Assembly: GCA_027493055.1 (NCBI GenBank)
Contig: JAPUDO010000105.1
Coordinates: 1-47,716, forward strand
Reading direction: 5' to 3'
Length of the DNA: 47,716 nucleotides
Source of the DNA: Niabella sp.
Lineage (GTDB): Bacteria; Bacteroidota; Bacteroidia; Chitinophagales; Chitinophagaceae
The notes under the pieces were generated by a model. That model made no database searches. It worked only from the letters and a program-made list of their open reading frames with translations, and had not been told where the DNA came from. Below are positions 39,174 through 47,244 of the stretch, one piece after another. A program made the translations under genes and the position numbers. Position 1 is the stretch's first letter. Every line of letters begins with the position of its first letter.

Positions 39174-40304
39174 TTACCCGCTTTCAGCAAACCCGTATAA
39201 ATCTTTTATAGCCTCCGGCAGGTCGTAACTGCCGGGCTTTACCGTTACCATCAGCGGGCCTGCTTTCATCTGCACTACACCGCGCTGCCATTCGTGCACA
39301 GGCTGCATGGAGCTTATTCCTAACACATTAAAAATGGCGGCAGCTGTAGATCCTCCTTCTATCAGCAACTCTTTTATATCAAACAGGCTGATGACCTTTT
39401 TTGTATATGCTGCTATTGCGGCCCTTAGCTGAATAGCTTCAGTTCCGCTTTCATCAACGGTTTCATCAAAAGCAATGATCAGCTGCTGATGCTTCTTTAA
39501 AATCGCTCCTGCCTTTTCCAGCCAGCTGTTTTCCCCGCCGCGGCCGGTAATCATATCTGCAGTAATATAAGCTGTGCAATGATGACCCTGCCTTTTTATC
39601 AGCGCCCGGTTTTTTGCAAAAGAAGTACCGCTTACATATAAATGCGGCTTTTGTAATACAGGAGCCACATTCTTTTCCTTTTTCCTGTATTTTCTATTTA
39701 ATATAGCATTGAAAAAATCTCCTGAGCCAGCAGGCAAAAACTCCTCATTTACCTGTTCAGCCCAATACTGTACATCGGACAGGTCCCCTGCTTCCCCGAC
39801 ATTAATGCCATCCCCCGGCATATCCCCTCTTTTCAGCATATTTGCATTACCGGTTCTGAGCATCTGCCTGACATCGGGCGTAGTGATAGCAAACTCAGGA
39901 TCGTTCGCGAAACCCGTTTTTGAAATATCAATACCTTCTACAAAATACTGACCATTTTTTATGACCCTGCCCAATGAGGGATTAGCCGGCAGCACCAATG
40001 CTCTTGTAAGACCGAAAATATTCAGCTGGAGGGCCAACTCTTCAGAAACAAACCCACGCAACACCGAATCTATTTTCTTATAAACAAAATCAGGCTTCAT
40101 TTGCAGGGCCTGCAGGGTTATACGTTCCACAACAGACAAGGCCGTTTCTTTTTTCATTGACCTGCTATCAGTAGAAACCACCAGCACTTCTGCATTACAA
40201 TCAATCAAACCCCCTAAGCAAAGTGATACCTTCAGGCCATAGCCCAGGCATATACCCGCCATTTCAGCGGCACCTGTAAAATCATCTGCTATAACAAGGA
40301 TCAT
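39174..40304 (-). CDS. four-carbon acid sugar kinase family protein (DUF1537), PdxA2-linked
   Basis: The 376-residue protein has the DUF1537 N-terminal signature VIADDFTGAAEMAGI, FVYKKIDSVLRGFVSEEL and LVLPANPSLGRVIKNGQYF, then the nucleotide domain with LYVSGTSFAKN and LIEGGSTAAAIFNVLGI. It is 63 residues shorter than the kinase at 14114-15433, and the two are not close relatives, so they are not a recent duplication. In D-threonate catabolism a DUF1537 kinase (DtnK) makes the 4-phosphate and PdxA2 oxidises it, with loss of CO2, to dihydroxyacetone phosphate; the PdxA gene here is directly upstream. Threonate or erythronate is therefore the best guess. Confidence 0.9.
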   Translation of the reverse strand: MILVIADDFTGAAEMAGICLGYGLKVSLCLGGLIDCNAEVLVVSTDSRSMKKETALSVVERITLQALQMKPDFVYKKIDSVLRGFVSEELALQLNIFGLTRALVLPANPSLGRVIKNGQYFVEGIDISKTGFANDPEFAITTPDVRQMLRTGNANMLKRGDMPGDGINVGEAGDLSDVQYWAEQVNEEFLPAGSGDFFNAILNRKYRKKEKNVAPVLQKPHLYVSGTSFAKNRALIKRQGHHCTAYITADMITGRGGENSWLEKAGAILKKHQQLIIAFDETVDESGTEAIQLRAAIAAYTKKVISLFDIKELLIEGGSTAAAIFNVLGISSMQPVHEWQRGVVQMKAGPLMVTVKPGSYDLPEAIKDLYGFAESG

Positions 40305-40313
40305 GAGCGGGAA

Positions 40314-40411
40314 ATGAATGATGAGTAATGAATGATAATGATAAGATACAGTTTTTATAAGTGAACGTTAAAGTACTCAATAAACAATTACTGATTATTG
40401 ATTACTGATTA
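40314..40411. repeat. inverted TAATGA/TAATCA repeats between pdxA2 and the DUF1537 gene
   Basis: One block (40314-40343, ATGAATGATGAGTAATGAATG...) is next to the DUF1537 start, and a second (40388-40411, TTACTGATTATTGATTACTG) covers the PdxA stop. They are of opposite sense, and the last two PdxA codons plus its TAA come from the repeat. Confidence 0.6.
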
Positions 40412-41442
40412 ACACTCCTGTACCGGCTCAATTGCACCGCACTTTCAATTGCCAGCAGCATGGCATCGGGACTTGCTATTCCTCTGCCTGCAATTTCAAA
40501 CGCCGTACCGTGATCTACTGAAGTACGGATAATTGGAAGCCCCAATGTGATATTTACGCCTTTAACACTTTCCATTTGCTGCTTTCCCGCATTCCACTTA
40601 AAACCAGCCAGCTTAAACGGTATATGGCCCTGATCGTGATACATAGCCACTACACCCCCGTAAGCGCCTGTTGCCGCTTTGGCAAACATGGTATCAGGCG
40701 GCACCGGGCCTTCTACATCATAGCCACGGCTACGAGCCTCTTCAACAGCCGGCAAAATTTCCTGTTCATCCTCAGTGCCAAACAGGCCATTATCACCTGC
40801 ATGAGGGTTTAAACCTGCCACACCAATTTTGAGATTTGTTTTTCCCAGGCTTATCAGGCCCTTATGCAACAGTTCTATTACTTCCAGTATCCTGTCTTTC
40901 TTTACCAGGTCGCAGGCCTGCCGCAGCGATACGTGCGTGCTTACATGTATCACATTAATATGGTCTTCCACCAAAAGCATGGCGTATTTCCTGGTGCCGG
41001 TATAATGCGCGTAAATTTCCGTATGCCCTGCAAAATGATGGCCGGCCAGGTTAATAGATTTTTTATTGATAGGCCCGGTAACGGTTGCATCCACCTCTCC
41101 AGCCAAAGCCAGCTGTATTACTTTCTCAACGGAACGGAAACTGACTTCACCACACATAGCATCTATTTTTCCGTATTCCAGCCTGGAAATATCCACATTC
41201 TGCAAGTCCAGTATATCAATTACGCCCCACTCAAAACGGGCATCAGCAGGCTTTTCTATCCTGTTGATGGCAACACCAAGGTCCAGTTCTGCTATGATCT
41301 TCTCAAACACCCCTGCATCACCTGCTATCAGCGGTTTGCACATTTTATAAATGTTTTCATTCTTTAAAGCTTTTACAGCTATTTCCGGGCCAATGCTGGC
41401 CGGGTCACCCATGGTTATTGCTATTACTGGTAATGCGCTCAT
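40402..41442 (-). CDS. pdxA: PdxA-family 4-phospho-D-threonate/hydroxythreonine-4-phosphate dehydrogenase (PdxA2-like)
   Basis: The 346-residue protein has all PdxA hallmarks: MGDPASIGPEI at the start, GHTEIYAHYTGTRKY (metal and phosphate), GLNPHAGDNGLFGTEDE, MYHDQGHIPFKL and VDHGTAFEIAGRG. PdxA acts in vitamin B6 synthesis, while PdxA2 oxidatively decarboxylates 4-phospho-D-threonate or erythronate with NAD+ to dihydroxyacetone phosphate. The neighbours (DUF1537 kinase, DHDPS-like lyase 2 bp upstream, SSS symporter) favour the catabolic PdxA2 role, since no pdxB, pdxJ or ksgA gene is nearby. The last two codons come from an intergenic repeat. Cytoplasmic, probably dimeric and metal dependent. 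Confidence 0.93.
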   Translation of the reverse strand: MSALPVIAITMGDPASIGPEIAVKALKNENIYKMCKPLIAGDAGVFEKIIAELDLGVAINRIEKPADARFEWGVIDILDLQNVDISRLEYGKIDAMCGEVSFRSVEKVIQLALAGEVDATVTGPINKKSINLAGHHFAGHTEIYAHYTGTRKYAMLLVEDHINVIHVSTHVSLRQACDLVKKDRILEVIELLHKGLISLGKTNLKIGVAGLNPHAGDNGLFGTEDEQEILPAVEEARSRGYDVEGPVPPDTMFAKAATGAYGGVVAMYHDQGHIPFKLAGFKWNAGKQQMESVKGVNITLGLPIIRTSVDHGTAFEIAGRGIASPDAMLLAIESAVQLSRYRSVNQ

Positions 41443-41444
41443 TA

Positions 41445-42350
41445 CTATTGATAATTTATTTCAAGTAAAGACCTTTTTAATTTGCCTGCTTCCCCTTCTG
41501 ATTGTGGCTGCAGCGGTGGCATTACAACCGGCTGGCACAGGCCACGCTCACTCATTAATACTTTCAATGCCCAAAGGCTTTCGCCCAATGTTCTGCCAGC
41601 CTGGTAAAGGCTTCCGGCACTATCGCTTTGCTGCTGCATCTCATAAGCTGCAGCGGTATTTCTCTCGTCAACCGCCTGCAACATTTTTTGATAGATACCA
41701 GGAAATATATTGCCTGTACTGGGTATGAGGCCATCGCTGCCTCCCAGCAGGGCATCGGCCGATTTTGCTGCCCAGCCCAGGAAATGCCCAAAATCATCCC
41801 TGTCCTTCCACAACCTCAATGACTCCTGCAACCGTTCCTCACTTCGCTCAGAATCTTTAGTAGCAACAATATTAGGGTGATGGCTCAGCTCATCTATAAC
41901 AGCCAGCGGGATGCTCATGTGAGTGGTAGCCGGAATATTATAAATAATGAGCGAAATGGGAACAGCATCTGCCAGTTGCTCAAAATATGTTTTCATCTGA
42001 GTTTCTGTAAGCGCATAATAAGAAGGCAACGTTACCGCTACAGCATCTACGCCATTATCCGCACAATAGTTTGCAAAGTACACAGATTCGCTGACAATAT
42101 TAGAAGAGATGCCCGCATACAAAACAGTCCCCTTTGGTTTAAATGCAGCTGCAATACGCACATACTCCTTTTTTTGCACTACAGAAAGCGATGCAGCCTC
42201 ACCCGTAGTACCTAAAATAAAAGGCGAAGCCTCATAAGCATAAAAATGGCTGAATATTTTTTGAACTGCATCAGCGTCTATATTAAAGTCCGGCGTAAGC
42301 GGTGTTACAGCCGGCACTATCACTCCTTTAAATTTTTTATCCGGATTCAT
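41445..42350 (-). CDS. dihydrodipicolinate synthase/N-acetylneuraminate lyase family protein (1)
   Basis: The 301-residue TIM-barrel protein has the class I aldolase pattern of the DHDPS/NAL family: PAVTPLTPDFNID, the substrate-carboxylate motif FILGTTGEAASLS, LIIYNIPATTHM (catalytic Tyr) and the Schiff-base Lys in IVATKDSERSEE. Such enzymes cleave or form 2-oxo-acid C-C bonds: 2-keto-3-deoxy-gluconate or -arabinonate aldolases, sialic acid lyase or DHDPS. The gene ends 2 bp before the PdxA gene, so it belongs to the acid-sugar module and is unlikely to serve lysine synthesis. A 2-keto-3-deoxy sugar acid is the likely substrate. Confidence 0.92.
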   Translation of the reverse strand: MNPDKKFKGVIVPAVTPLTPDFNIDADAVQKIFSHFYAYEASPFILGTTGEAASLSVVQKKEYVRIAAAFKPKGTVLYAGISSNIVSESVYFANYCADNGVDAVAVTLPSYYALTETQMKTYFEQLADAVPISLIIYNIPATTHMSIPLAVIDELSHHPNIVATKDSERSEERLQESLRLWKDRDDFGHFLGWAAKSADALLGGSDGLIPSTGNIFPGIYQKMLQAVDERNTAAAYEMQQQSDSAGSLYQAGRTLGESLWALKVLMSERGLCQPVVMPPLQPQSEGEAGKLKRSLLEINYQ

Positions 42351-42388
42351 TTAATGCAATAATAATTTGTAGTTACTAATACTAATGT

Positions 42389-43546
42389 TTAACCCATTGC
42401 AGCTTTATAAATAGCTACAGCATCCTGCGCTGTAATTTCGCGCGGGTTGTTCTTCAGCAAACGCTGTACTTTCATAGCGTCCACAGCCATCGGAACAATA
42501 GCCTCTTCCGGCACTTCCACTTCTTTCAGCGTTTGAGGAATACCACAGGCTTTTATTATTTGCCTGATCTTTTCAACGCCTCCGGCAGCAGTAGCCATAT
42601 CATCGGCCTGCCTTTCACATCCCAGCGCTATGGCCACTTCTGCATATTTTTTAGGAGCAGCCGGGATATTATACTCCATTATATAAGGCAACAGTAAAGC
42701 GTTAGACAAACCATGTGGTAAATGAAACATGCTGCCTAATGGATAAGACAAAGCATGAACTCCGGCCGTATTTACTGGGCCCAGGCAAAAGCCTCCCAAT
42801 AAGCTTCCCATGGCTACTTTTTCACGGGCCTCTATATTTGCACCATCAATTACAGCCGTTTCAATATGTGCGGCAATCAGTCTCATTCCTTCATAAGCCA
42901 TCATATCTACAAACGGCTGTGCAAATTTATTGGTGTAAGCTTCCATGCAGTGCGTCAGCGCATCAATACCTGTGGCGGCAGTAATGGCAGGAGGAACAGA
43001 AACCGTCAGCAAAGGATCTACATAAACAATATCAGGCACCAGGAAGGGGCTGATAATGCCTTTTTTCTGGCCATCTGCGTCATCTACTAAAATAGCATTG
43101 GGCGACACCTCGCTTCCCGTACCGGAAGTTGCGGGTACGCAAATCAGCTTCTTTTTTCTTCCTTTTAACACGCCTATGCCTACATAATCTTTGAGCTGCT
43201 GCTCATTTTCCAGCTGAGCAGCTACCAGCTTGGCCACATCCAGTACACTGCCGCCGCCAATACCAATCACCACATCGGGATTAAAGCCCTGTACCCTGCT
43301 CATCAGGTTTTCAAAATCACTGAAAGTGGGTTCCTGCACTATACCGGTATCCGTTTGTACTTTTATACCCCGATCATTTAACCGGTTCACAAAATCTGCA
43401 AGCGCGTCCTGTAAAGGCGTTATAGTTGCTATAAAAACTTTTTCAGGTGCCAGCCCCTGTATTTCCTCTGCCAGCTGATCCAGGCATCCATTGGCAAAAA
43501 CCAGCTTGCCCGGAAAGAATATTTTAAGATTATTGGTAAGTTCCAC
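42389..43546 (-). CDS. iron-containing (group III) alcohol dehydrogenase
   Basis: The 385-residue protein begins at GTG 43546 (MELTNNLKIFFPGKLVFANG). Features: NAD(P) motif IGIGGGSVLDVAKL, ICVPATSGTGSEVSPNAI, metal-binding GIDALTHCMEAYTNKF (Asp and His) and SMFHLPHGLSNALLLPY (two His). It reduces or oxidises an aldehyde/alcohol such as lactaldehyde, glycolaldehyde or a hydroxy-acid semialdehyde. In this module it may handle the aldehyde product of the neighbouring aldolases (inference). It lies 38 bp upstream of the first DHDPS-like gene and 47 bp downstream of the second. A 14-bp palindrome precedes it. Confidence 0.93.
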   Translation of the reverse strand: MELTNNLKIFFPGKLVFANGCLDQLAEEIQGLAPEKVFIATITPLQDALADFVNRLNDRGIKVQTDTGIVQEPTFSDFENLMSRVQGFNPDVVIGIGGGSVLDVAKLVAAQLENEQQLKDYVGIGVLKGRKKKLICVPATSGTGSEVSPNAILVDDADGQKKGIISPFLVPDIVYVDPLLTVSVPPAITAATGIDALTHCMEAYTNKFAQPFVDMMAYEGMRLIAAHIETAVIDGANIEAREKVAMGSLLGGFCLGPVNTAGVHALSYPLGSMFHLPHGLSNALLLPYIMEYNIPAAPKKYAEVAIALGCERQADDMATAAGGVEKIRQIIKACGIPQTLKEVEVPEEAIVPMAVDAMKVQRLLKNNPREITAQDAVAIYKAAMG

Positions 43547-43570
43547 TAATTACTGTTTGTGTATCCTGAT

Positions 43571-43584
43571 TGATTTTAAAATCA
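43571..43584. promoter_or_regulatory. 14-bp perfect palindrome upstream of the alcohol dehydrogenase gene
   Basis: TGATTTTAAAATCA lies in the 47-bp gap between the second DHDPS-like gene and the GTG of the alcohol dehydrogenase. It could be an operator, but AT-rich palindromes of this length also arise by chance. Confidence 0.25.
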
Positions 43585-43593
43585 TGCCCCGCT

Positions 43594-44535
43594 TTAAGCA
43601 CCTATCGGCACTATGCCTAACCTTTCGCACCAGCTTAAAAACTTATTATATAAGGCATCCACTTCCTGTTTTTGTCCAGGTGTTAAATGTAAGGCATAAG
43701 CGCGACTGATAGTTCTTACCGGCAGGCCTCTTTTCTGTAAAAAATATTTGGCGCTCATAGGATAGGCAATATGTATCATAGGGTCTACTGCTGTGAGTTC
43801 CTCCTGCAGCCACTTCACATCTTCCTGCCTGTCAGGATTATTGGCATTTTCTACCATCCACACCAAAACCTCGGGGTAAAAGTTACCCGATATAGACGAC
43901 ATACCTATTGCCCCATTCTGCAAACTAAACATAGCATTTGGTGTATGCGCATCATAAAACTCAAGCCTGTTAGGCACCTGTTTTAATATATCTAATTTGG
44001 CTTTTACATTTTCATGTGTAATAGAAGTATCCTTATGATATACCAGGCGATCTGATTCGAGCAGCTTCTTAAACACATCGGCTTCTATAATGCGCTTATA
44101 CGGCGCCGGGCACTCGTACATTCCCAGAGGAATACTACCGGTGAGGTTAAACATTTTTTCAAAGTTCTGCAACAGCACCTCATTATCTTCATCCACCTTA
44201 GCGTAATGCCCGGTGATCAATATTACGGCATCAATGCCCGTATCGTATATACGTTTGGTAAAGTCTGCCTTATCTTCAATAGTGAGACCAAAAGAGCCTG
44301 TTGCCACAACCGGCACGCGGCCATTTACATAATCTACTATATGTTTTGTAAGCTGCAGCCTTTCCGCTTCGCTGATGCTGAACATTTCGCTGCTGAGACA
44401 ATTGGCAAAAATTCCTTTTACACCCGCCTGCAGGTAAAAATTTACCAGGCTGGTCACTGCATCAAAATCAATACCGGCCTTCAGATCAAAAGGCGTTATC
44501 ATTACTGGAACAAATTTTCCGGCAATCGTTTGCAT
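43594..44535 (-). CDS. dihydrodipicolinate synthase/N-acetylneuraminate lyase family protein (2)
   Basis: The 313-residue protein has the same fold as its partner at 41445-42350, but the usual GTTGE loop reads FANCLSSEMFSIS, so the carboxylate-binding site differs. The catalytic Tyr is in LGMYECPAPYKR and the Schiff-base Lys in LVYHKDTSITHE. Such divergent members are often annotated only as DHDPS-family. It is first in the module in transcription order, ahead of the alcohol dehydrogenase. Together with the first it suggests two successive or alternative retro-aldol steps on different keto acids (inference). Cytoplasmic. Confidence 0.9.
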   Translation of the reverse strand: MQTIAGKFVPVMITPFDLKAGIDFDAVTSLVNFYLQAGVKGIFANCLSSEMFSISEAERLQLTKHIVDYVNGRVPVVATGSFGLTIEDKADFTKRIYDTGIDAVILITGHYAKVDEDNEVLLQNFEKMFNLTGSIPLGMYECPAPYKRIIEADVFKKLLESDRLVYHKDTSITHENVKAKLDILKQVPNRLEFYDAHTPNAMFSLQNGAIGMSSISGNFYPEVLVWMVENANNPDRQEDVKWLQEELTAVDPMIHIAYPMSAKYFLQKRGLPVRTISRAYALHLTPGQKQEVDALYNKFLSWCERLGIVPIGA

Positions 44536-44716
44536 TATTTTTTGCGCTAAAGTTTACAATTTTTAATGGCAAAACGATGTAGGATACAATTATTGTGATG
44601 GAGAATTTTGCTAAGGCAATTGTTCATGCAACAAATGCACAAATCATGCAACAAATGCACAAATAAAGAAAACAGGAGCTCATTATTCGCGCATTCATGG
44701 CAACAACGAGCACTTC
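44536..44716. repeat. intergenic stretch with 20-bp perfect tandem repeat
   Basis: The unit TCATGCAACAAATGCACAAA occurs twice in tandem (44624-44643 and 44644-44663) without mismatch. No gene is seen. The stretch separates the TonB-receptor remnant from the DHDPS-like gene and is likely to hold the promoter of the latter. Confidence 0.6.
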
Positions 44717-45697
44717 CTATAACCTGATCTTAATACCACCATTGATTACACGCCCTTCGGTATGATTCCAGATATCATCAAAAGACGGATTGTCCAAAGG
44801 TCCATTAGCTACCCTTTTATAATTGCTCTGACGTTCGTCTGTAAAGTTTTCAAAATTTATGAACACCGATATTTTTCCAAATGTTTTCTGAGCCATAAAT
44901 CCAAACTCACGAAAAGATGGTGTTCTGGTACCGTTATATAAATATTGCGCTCCGTTGTGATAGCCCTCCAACCCCAGCTTAAAATTATCTTCCTTTTCAT
45001 ACATGAGCACGGCATTTATCTTATGACGCGGCATTAAGGGAAGCTCCTGGTTATGATGCAGGTAAGCAGCCCTGACATCGGTAAAAGTATAGCCTGCAAA
45101 TAACTTCAGCACGTCTTTAAATACAAGCCTTACGTTAGTTTCAAAACCTTTGCTTATTACAGGTTTACTGGCATTGACAAACATATAGGTCATGTCGGCA
45201 CGCTCTTCCAGCACCAGGGGCTTGCTGACCCTTGAATAAAAGAACAGCTGGTTAGCGCTTAAAGAAAAAGCCTCGCCAAGCTTTGCTTTATAATTCACAT
45301 CGGCTGTAGCACCAGCGCTTTTTTCAGCTTCTACATTATCCAGCGCCGTTATATCCCGGTATTGCATGCTTTCGGTACGTTCTGTAAAAATACCTGGTAT
45401 TTTATATCCCAAACCTCCCCCAATCCGTGATGAAACTTTATTGCTTAGCTTTAACAGGGCAGAAATACGGGGCAGTAAAAAAGATTCATTCTTTTTAAAA
45501 TTTACATTGCTATACCTTATATGATCGGCACGCAGGCCACTTTCCAGCTTCACCTTGTCTGACAAATCCCATGTATCCTGGAAATAAGCACCTGCAGTTG
45601 CCGAGCGACTGTCATATATGAGCTTTTGCCTATCGCCCTGAGGCGATAACATAAAAGTTTGAGGCGAGGACGCCTCAAACAGCGTTTGATGAAACAT
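44717..45697 (-). pseudogene. TonB-dependent receptor, C-terminal remnant
   Basis: The 326 residues correspond to the last beta-strands of a TonB-dependent receptor barrel: SRSATAGAYFQDTWDLSDKV, LRADHIRYSNVNFK, FAGYTFTDVRAAY, PLMPRHKINAVLMYE and the closing GGIKIRL with an aromatic-poor end. A normal receptor has 700-1000 residues. The plug and about half the barrel are missing, and no signal peptide or credible start exists; the frame runs on in front of the ATG at 45697 into the 3' end of the DUF6660 gene. The gene is therefore a 5'-deleted relic. Complete DUF6660 genes usually sit before such receptors, so a deletion joined the two. Confidence 0.85.
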
Positions 45698-45719
45698 TAA
45701 ACCAATTGAGTAGTAAGCA

Positions 45720-46040
45720 TCAGGCTTTGGGAGGCTGCCAGATATTCCCGGATATTCCCTGAGGATAAAAATTATTAGGATAAAGAGAGTAGTTAACCTG
45801 TAAAAAGCAGGTTTTTAGCGGTGTTAGTTTTTGCAATTCAAAATGCGGGGAAGCTACATGAAAACAACAGGAACAATTACAGAATGAGGCACAGTTTTCC
45901 TCATGATCTTCGGGATGATCTGCACCTGAAACAGCAGTAGCTTCAAGATGCGCTAATTCATCACATCCAATGGTACCTGCCATACTCAAAAAAGGCAACA
46001 GCAGTAAATAGAAAGCCAATAAAAACATCAACCATTTCAC
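45720..46040 (-). CDS. DUF6660-like small Cys/His-rich secreted protein
   Basis: A 106-residue protein starting at GTG 46040 (MKWLMFLLAFYLLLLPFLSMAG as signal or anchor; the ATG at 46028 is an alternative). It has a Cys/His cluster CDELAHLEA, HPEDHEENCASFCNCSCC and ends in IWQPPKA, as in DUF6660 proteins. These are small proteins usually encoded directly upstream of a TonB-dependent receptor in metal-related (probably copper) loci of Bacteroidota; metal binding is inferred from the Cys/His cluster. Here the receptor is only a remnant, so its partner is lost. Confidence 0.75.
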   Translation of the reverse strand: MKWLMFLLAFYLLLLPFLSMAGTIGCDELAHLEATAVSGADHPEDHEENCASFCNCSCCFHVASPHFELQKLTPLKTCFLQVNYSLYPNNFYPQGISGNIWQPPKA

Positions 46041-46116
46041 GCGGCGAAACTAAAAAAACAACTATTGCTTTCAAAAATATTACTGTAATCATATTGCAAA
46101 ATATTTCAGGCTGGCT

Positions 46117-47244
46117 TTAATCATCCGTAACCACTCCTTTTTCAGCTCCTATCTTTCCGGGCCATTTTTTATTTTTGATCTTGCTTAGTTTCAGCCTGGC
46201 AGGATCGATCTTTACATATTTGATCTTTTCCCGCCTCCAGGTGTACACAATATGTACCATGCCGTCACTGCTTTGTATCACCGAAGGGTAAGAATACTGG
46301 CTAACAGGTGAATCTTCCAATACAAGTGCCGCATACCATTTTTTACCATTCCTGGAAAGAGACACATTTAAAGGTGTGCGTGGCCCTTTGCCTTTTACCC
46401 AGCTGCTGTCAGGTAATACATGGTTATATACCAGCAGGTGCCGGCCATCTTTCAAACTTATAGCATCAGTTCCGGAATTATTATTGGGCATATCCAGCGC
46501 TGTCATTTCGCTCCACGTTTTACCGCCATCCCTGCTCCGGCTTTGAAAAATAACCATATTCCGGGTACGGCCAATCACCTGCAAATCGCCATTCCGATAT
46601 TTTAAAATAGAAGGCTGGATGGCTGAGAACTTTTTCCCGTCATTGATCGGTTCAGATCTTGTCCAGGTTTTACCCCAATCCTTCGTATATTCAAAATGCA
46701 CTTTCCAGCCATTCTTTTCTGTGCTTGAGGGGCATATTAATGCATTATTTACCAGTTCCGGTTTGTTTTTAATGGGTCCCAGGTAGCCATCCGGCAGGGC
46801 TTCACGCTCACTCCAGGTATGGCCATTATCTTTTGACCGTTTTAGCCAGCCTGTCCAGCCTGCCACATTAGGCCCTATTTTGTAAAACAGCATCAGCTCC
46901 CCGTTGGGCACCTGGTATAAAACCGGGTTATAACAGGCATATCTCAAAGTATCGCTCAGCACCCCATCAGCAACCATTACCGGGGCAGTCCATTTTCCCT
47001 CTTTAAGATGGCTGGTCCAGATACATACATCTTTATTACCTTCCCGGGTACCACCAAACCAGGCCGCTATAAGGCCCTCCGGTGTTTCTGCAATAGTGGC
47101 GGAATGAGCCTGGGGGAAAGGCGCTTTCTCGTAAATAAACTCATCTGTTAAAATTCCCTGCTTCCAGCGGTTATTTTGTGCATGTACTTCCACAACAGGT
47201 AAAAGCATGCAAAGAAGCAAGCACAGGTAAATATTTTTTTTCAT
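46117..47244 (-). CDS. secreted BNR-repeat sialidase-like protein
   Basis: The 375-residue protein has a signal peptide (MKKNIYLCLLLCMLLPVVEVHAQ) and a six-bladed beta-propeller of the BNR_2/sialidase superfamily: PEGLIAAWFGGTREGNKDV near the start, and Asp boxes SKDNGHTWSE, TKDWGKTWTR and SRDGGKTWSE. A classic FRIP motif is not seen, so true sialidase activity is doubtful. The family includes enzymes cleaving other keto-acid sugars, and related proteins act on rhamnogalacturonan II. Periplasmic or extracellular. It is transcribed towards the DUF6660 gene (76 bp) but is not functionally linked to it. Fold firm; substrate unknown. Confidence 0.85.
   Translation of the reverse strand: MKKNIYLCLLLCMLLPVVEVHAQNNRWKQGILTDEFIYEKAPFPQAHSATIAETPEGLIAAWFGGTREGNKDVCIWTSHLKEGKWTAPVMVADGVLSDTLRYACYNPVLYQVPNGELMLFYKIGPNVAGWTGWLKRSKDNGHTWSEREALPDGYLGPIKNKPELVNNALICPSSTEKNGWKVHFEYTKDWGKTWTRSEPINDGKKFSAIQPSILKYRNGDLQVIGRTRNMVIFQSRSRDGGKTWSEMTALDMPNNNSGTDAISLKDGRHLLVYNHVLPDSSWVKGKGPRTPLNVSLSRNGKKWYAALVLEDSPVSQYSYPSVIQSSDGMVHIVYTWRREKIKYVKIDPARLKLSKIKNKKWPGKIGAEKGVVTDD

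Noticed and set aside
39174-40304. The two DUF1537 kinases as a recent duplication
   Set aside because: They differ in length by 63 residues and in most motif residues, and have different partners.
41445-42350. dapA of lysine biosynthesis
   Set aside because: The gene is tightly linked to PdxA2-like and kinase genes, and a second divergent copy is nearby; no lysine genes are present.
44624-44663. Tandem 20-bp repeat as a CRISPR start
   Set aside because: Only two directly abutting copies, no spacers and no cas genes.
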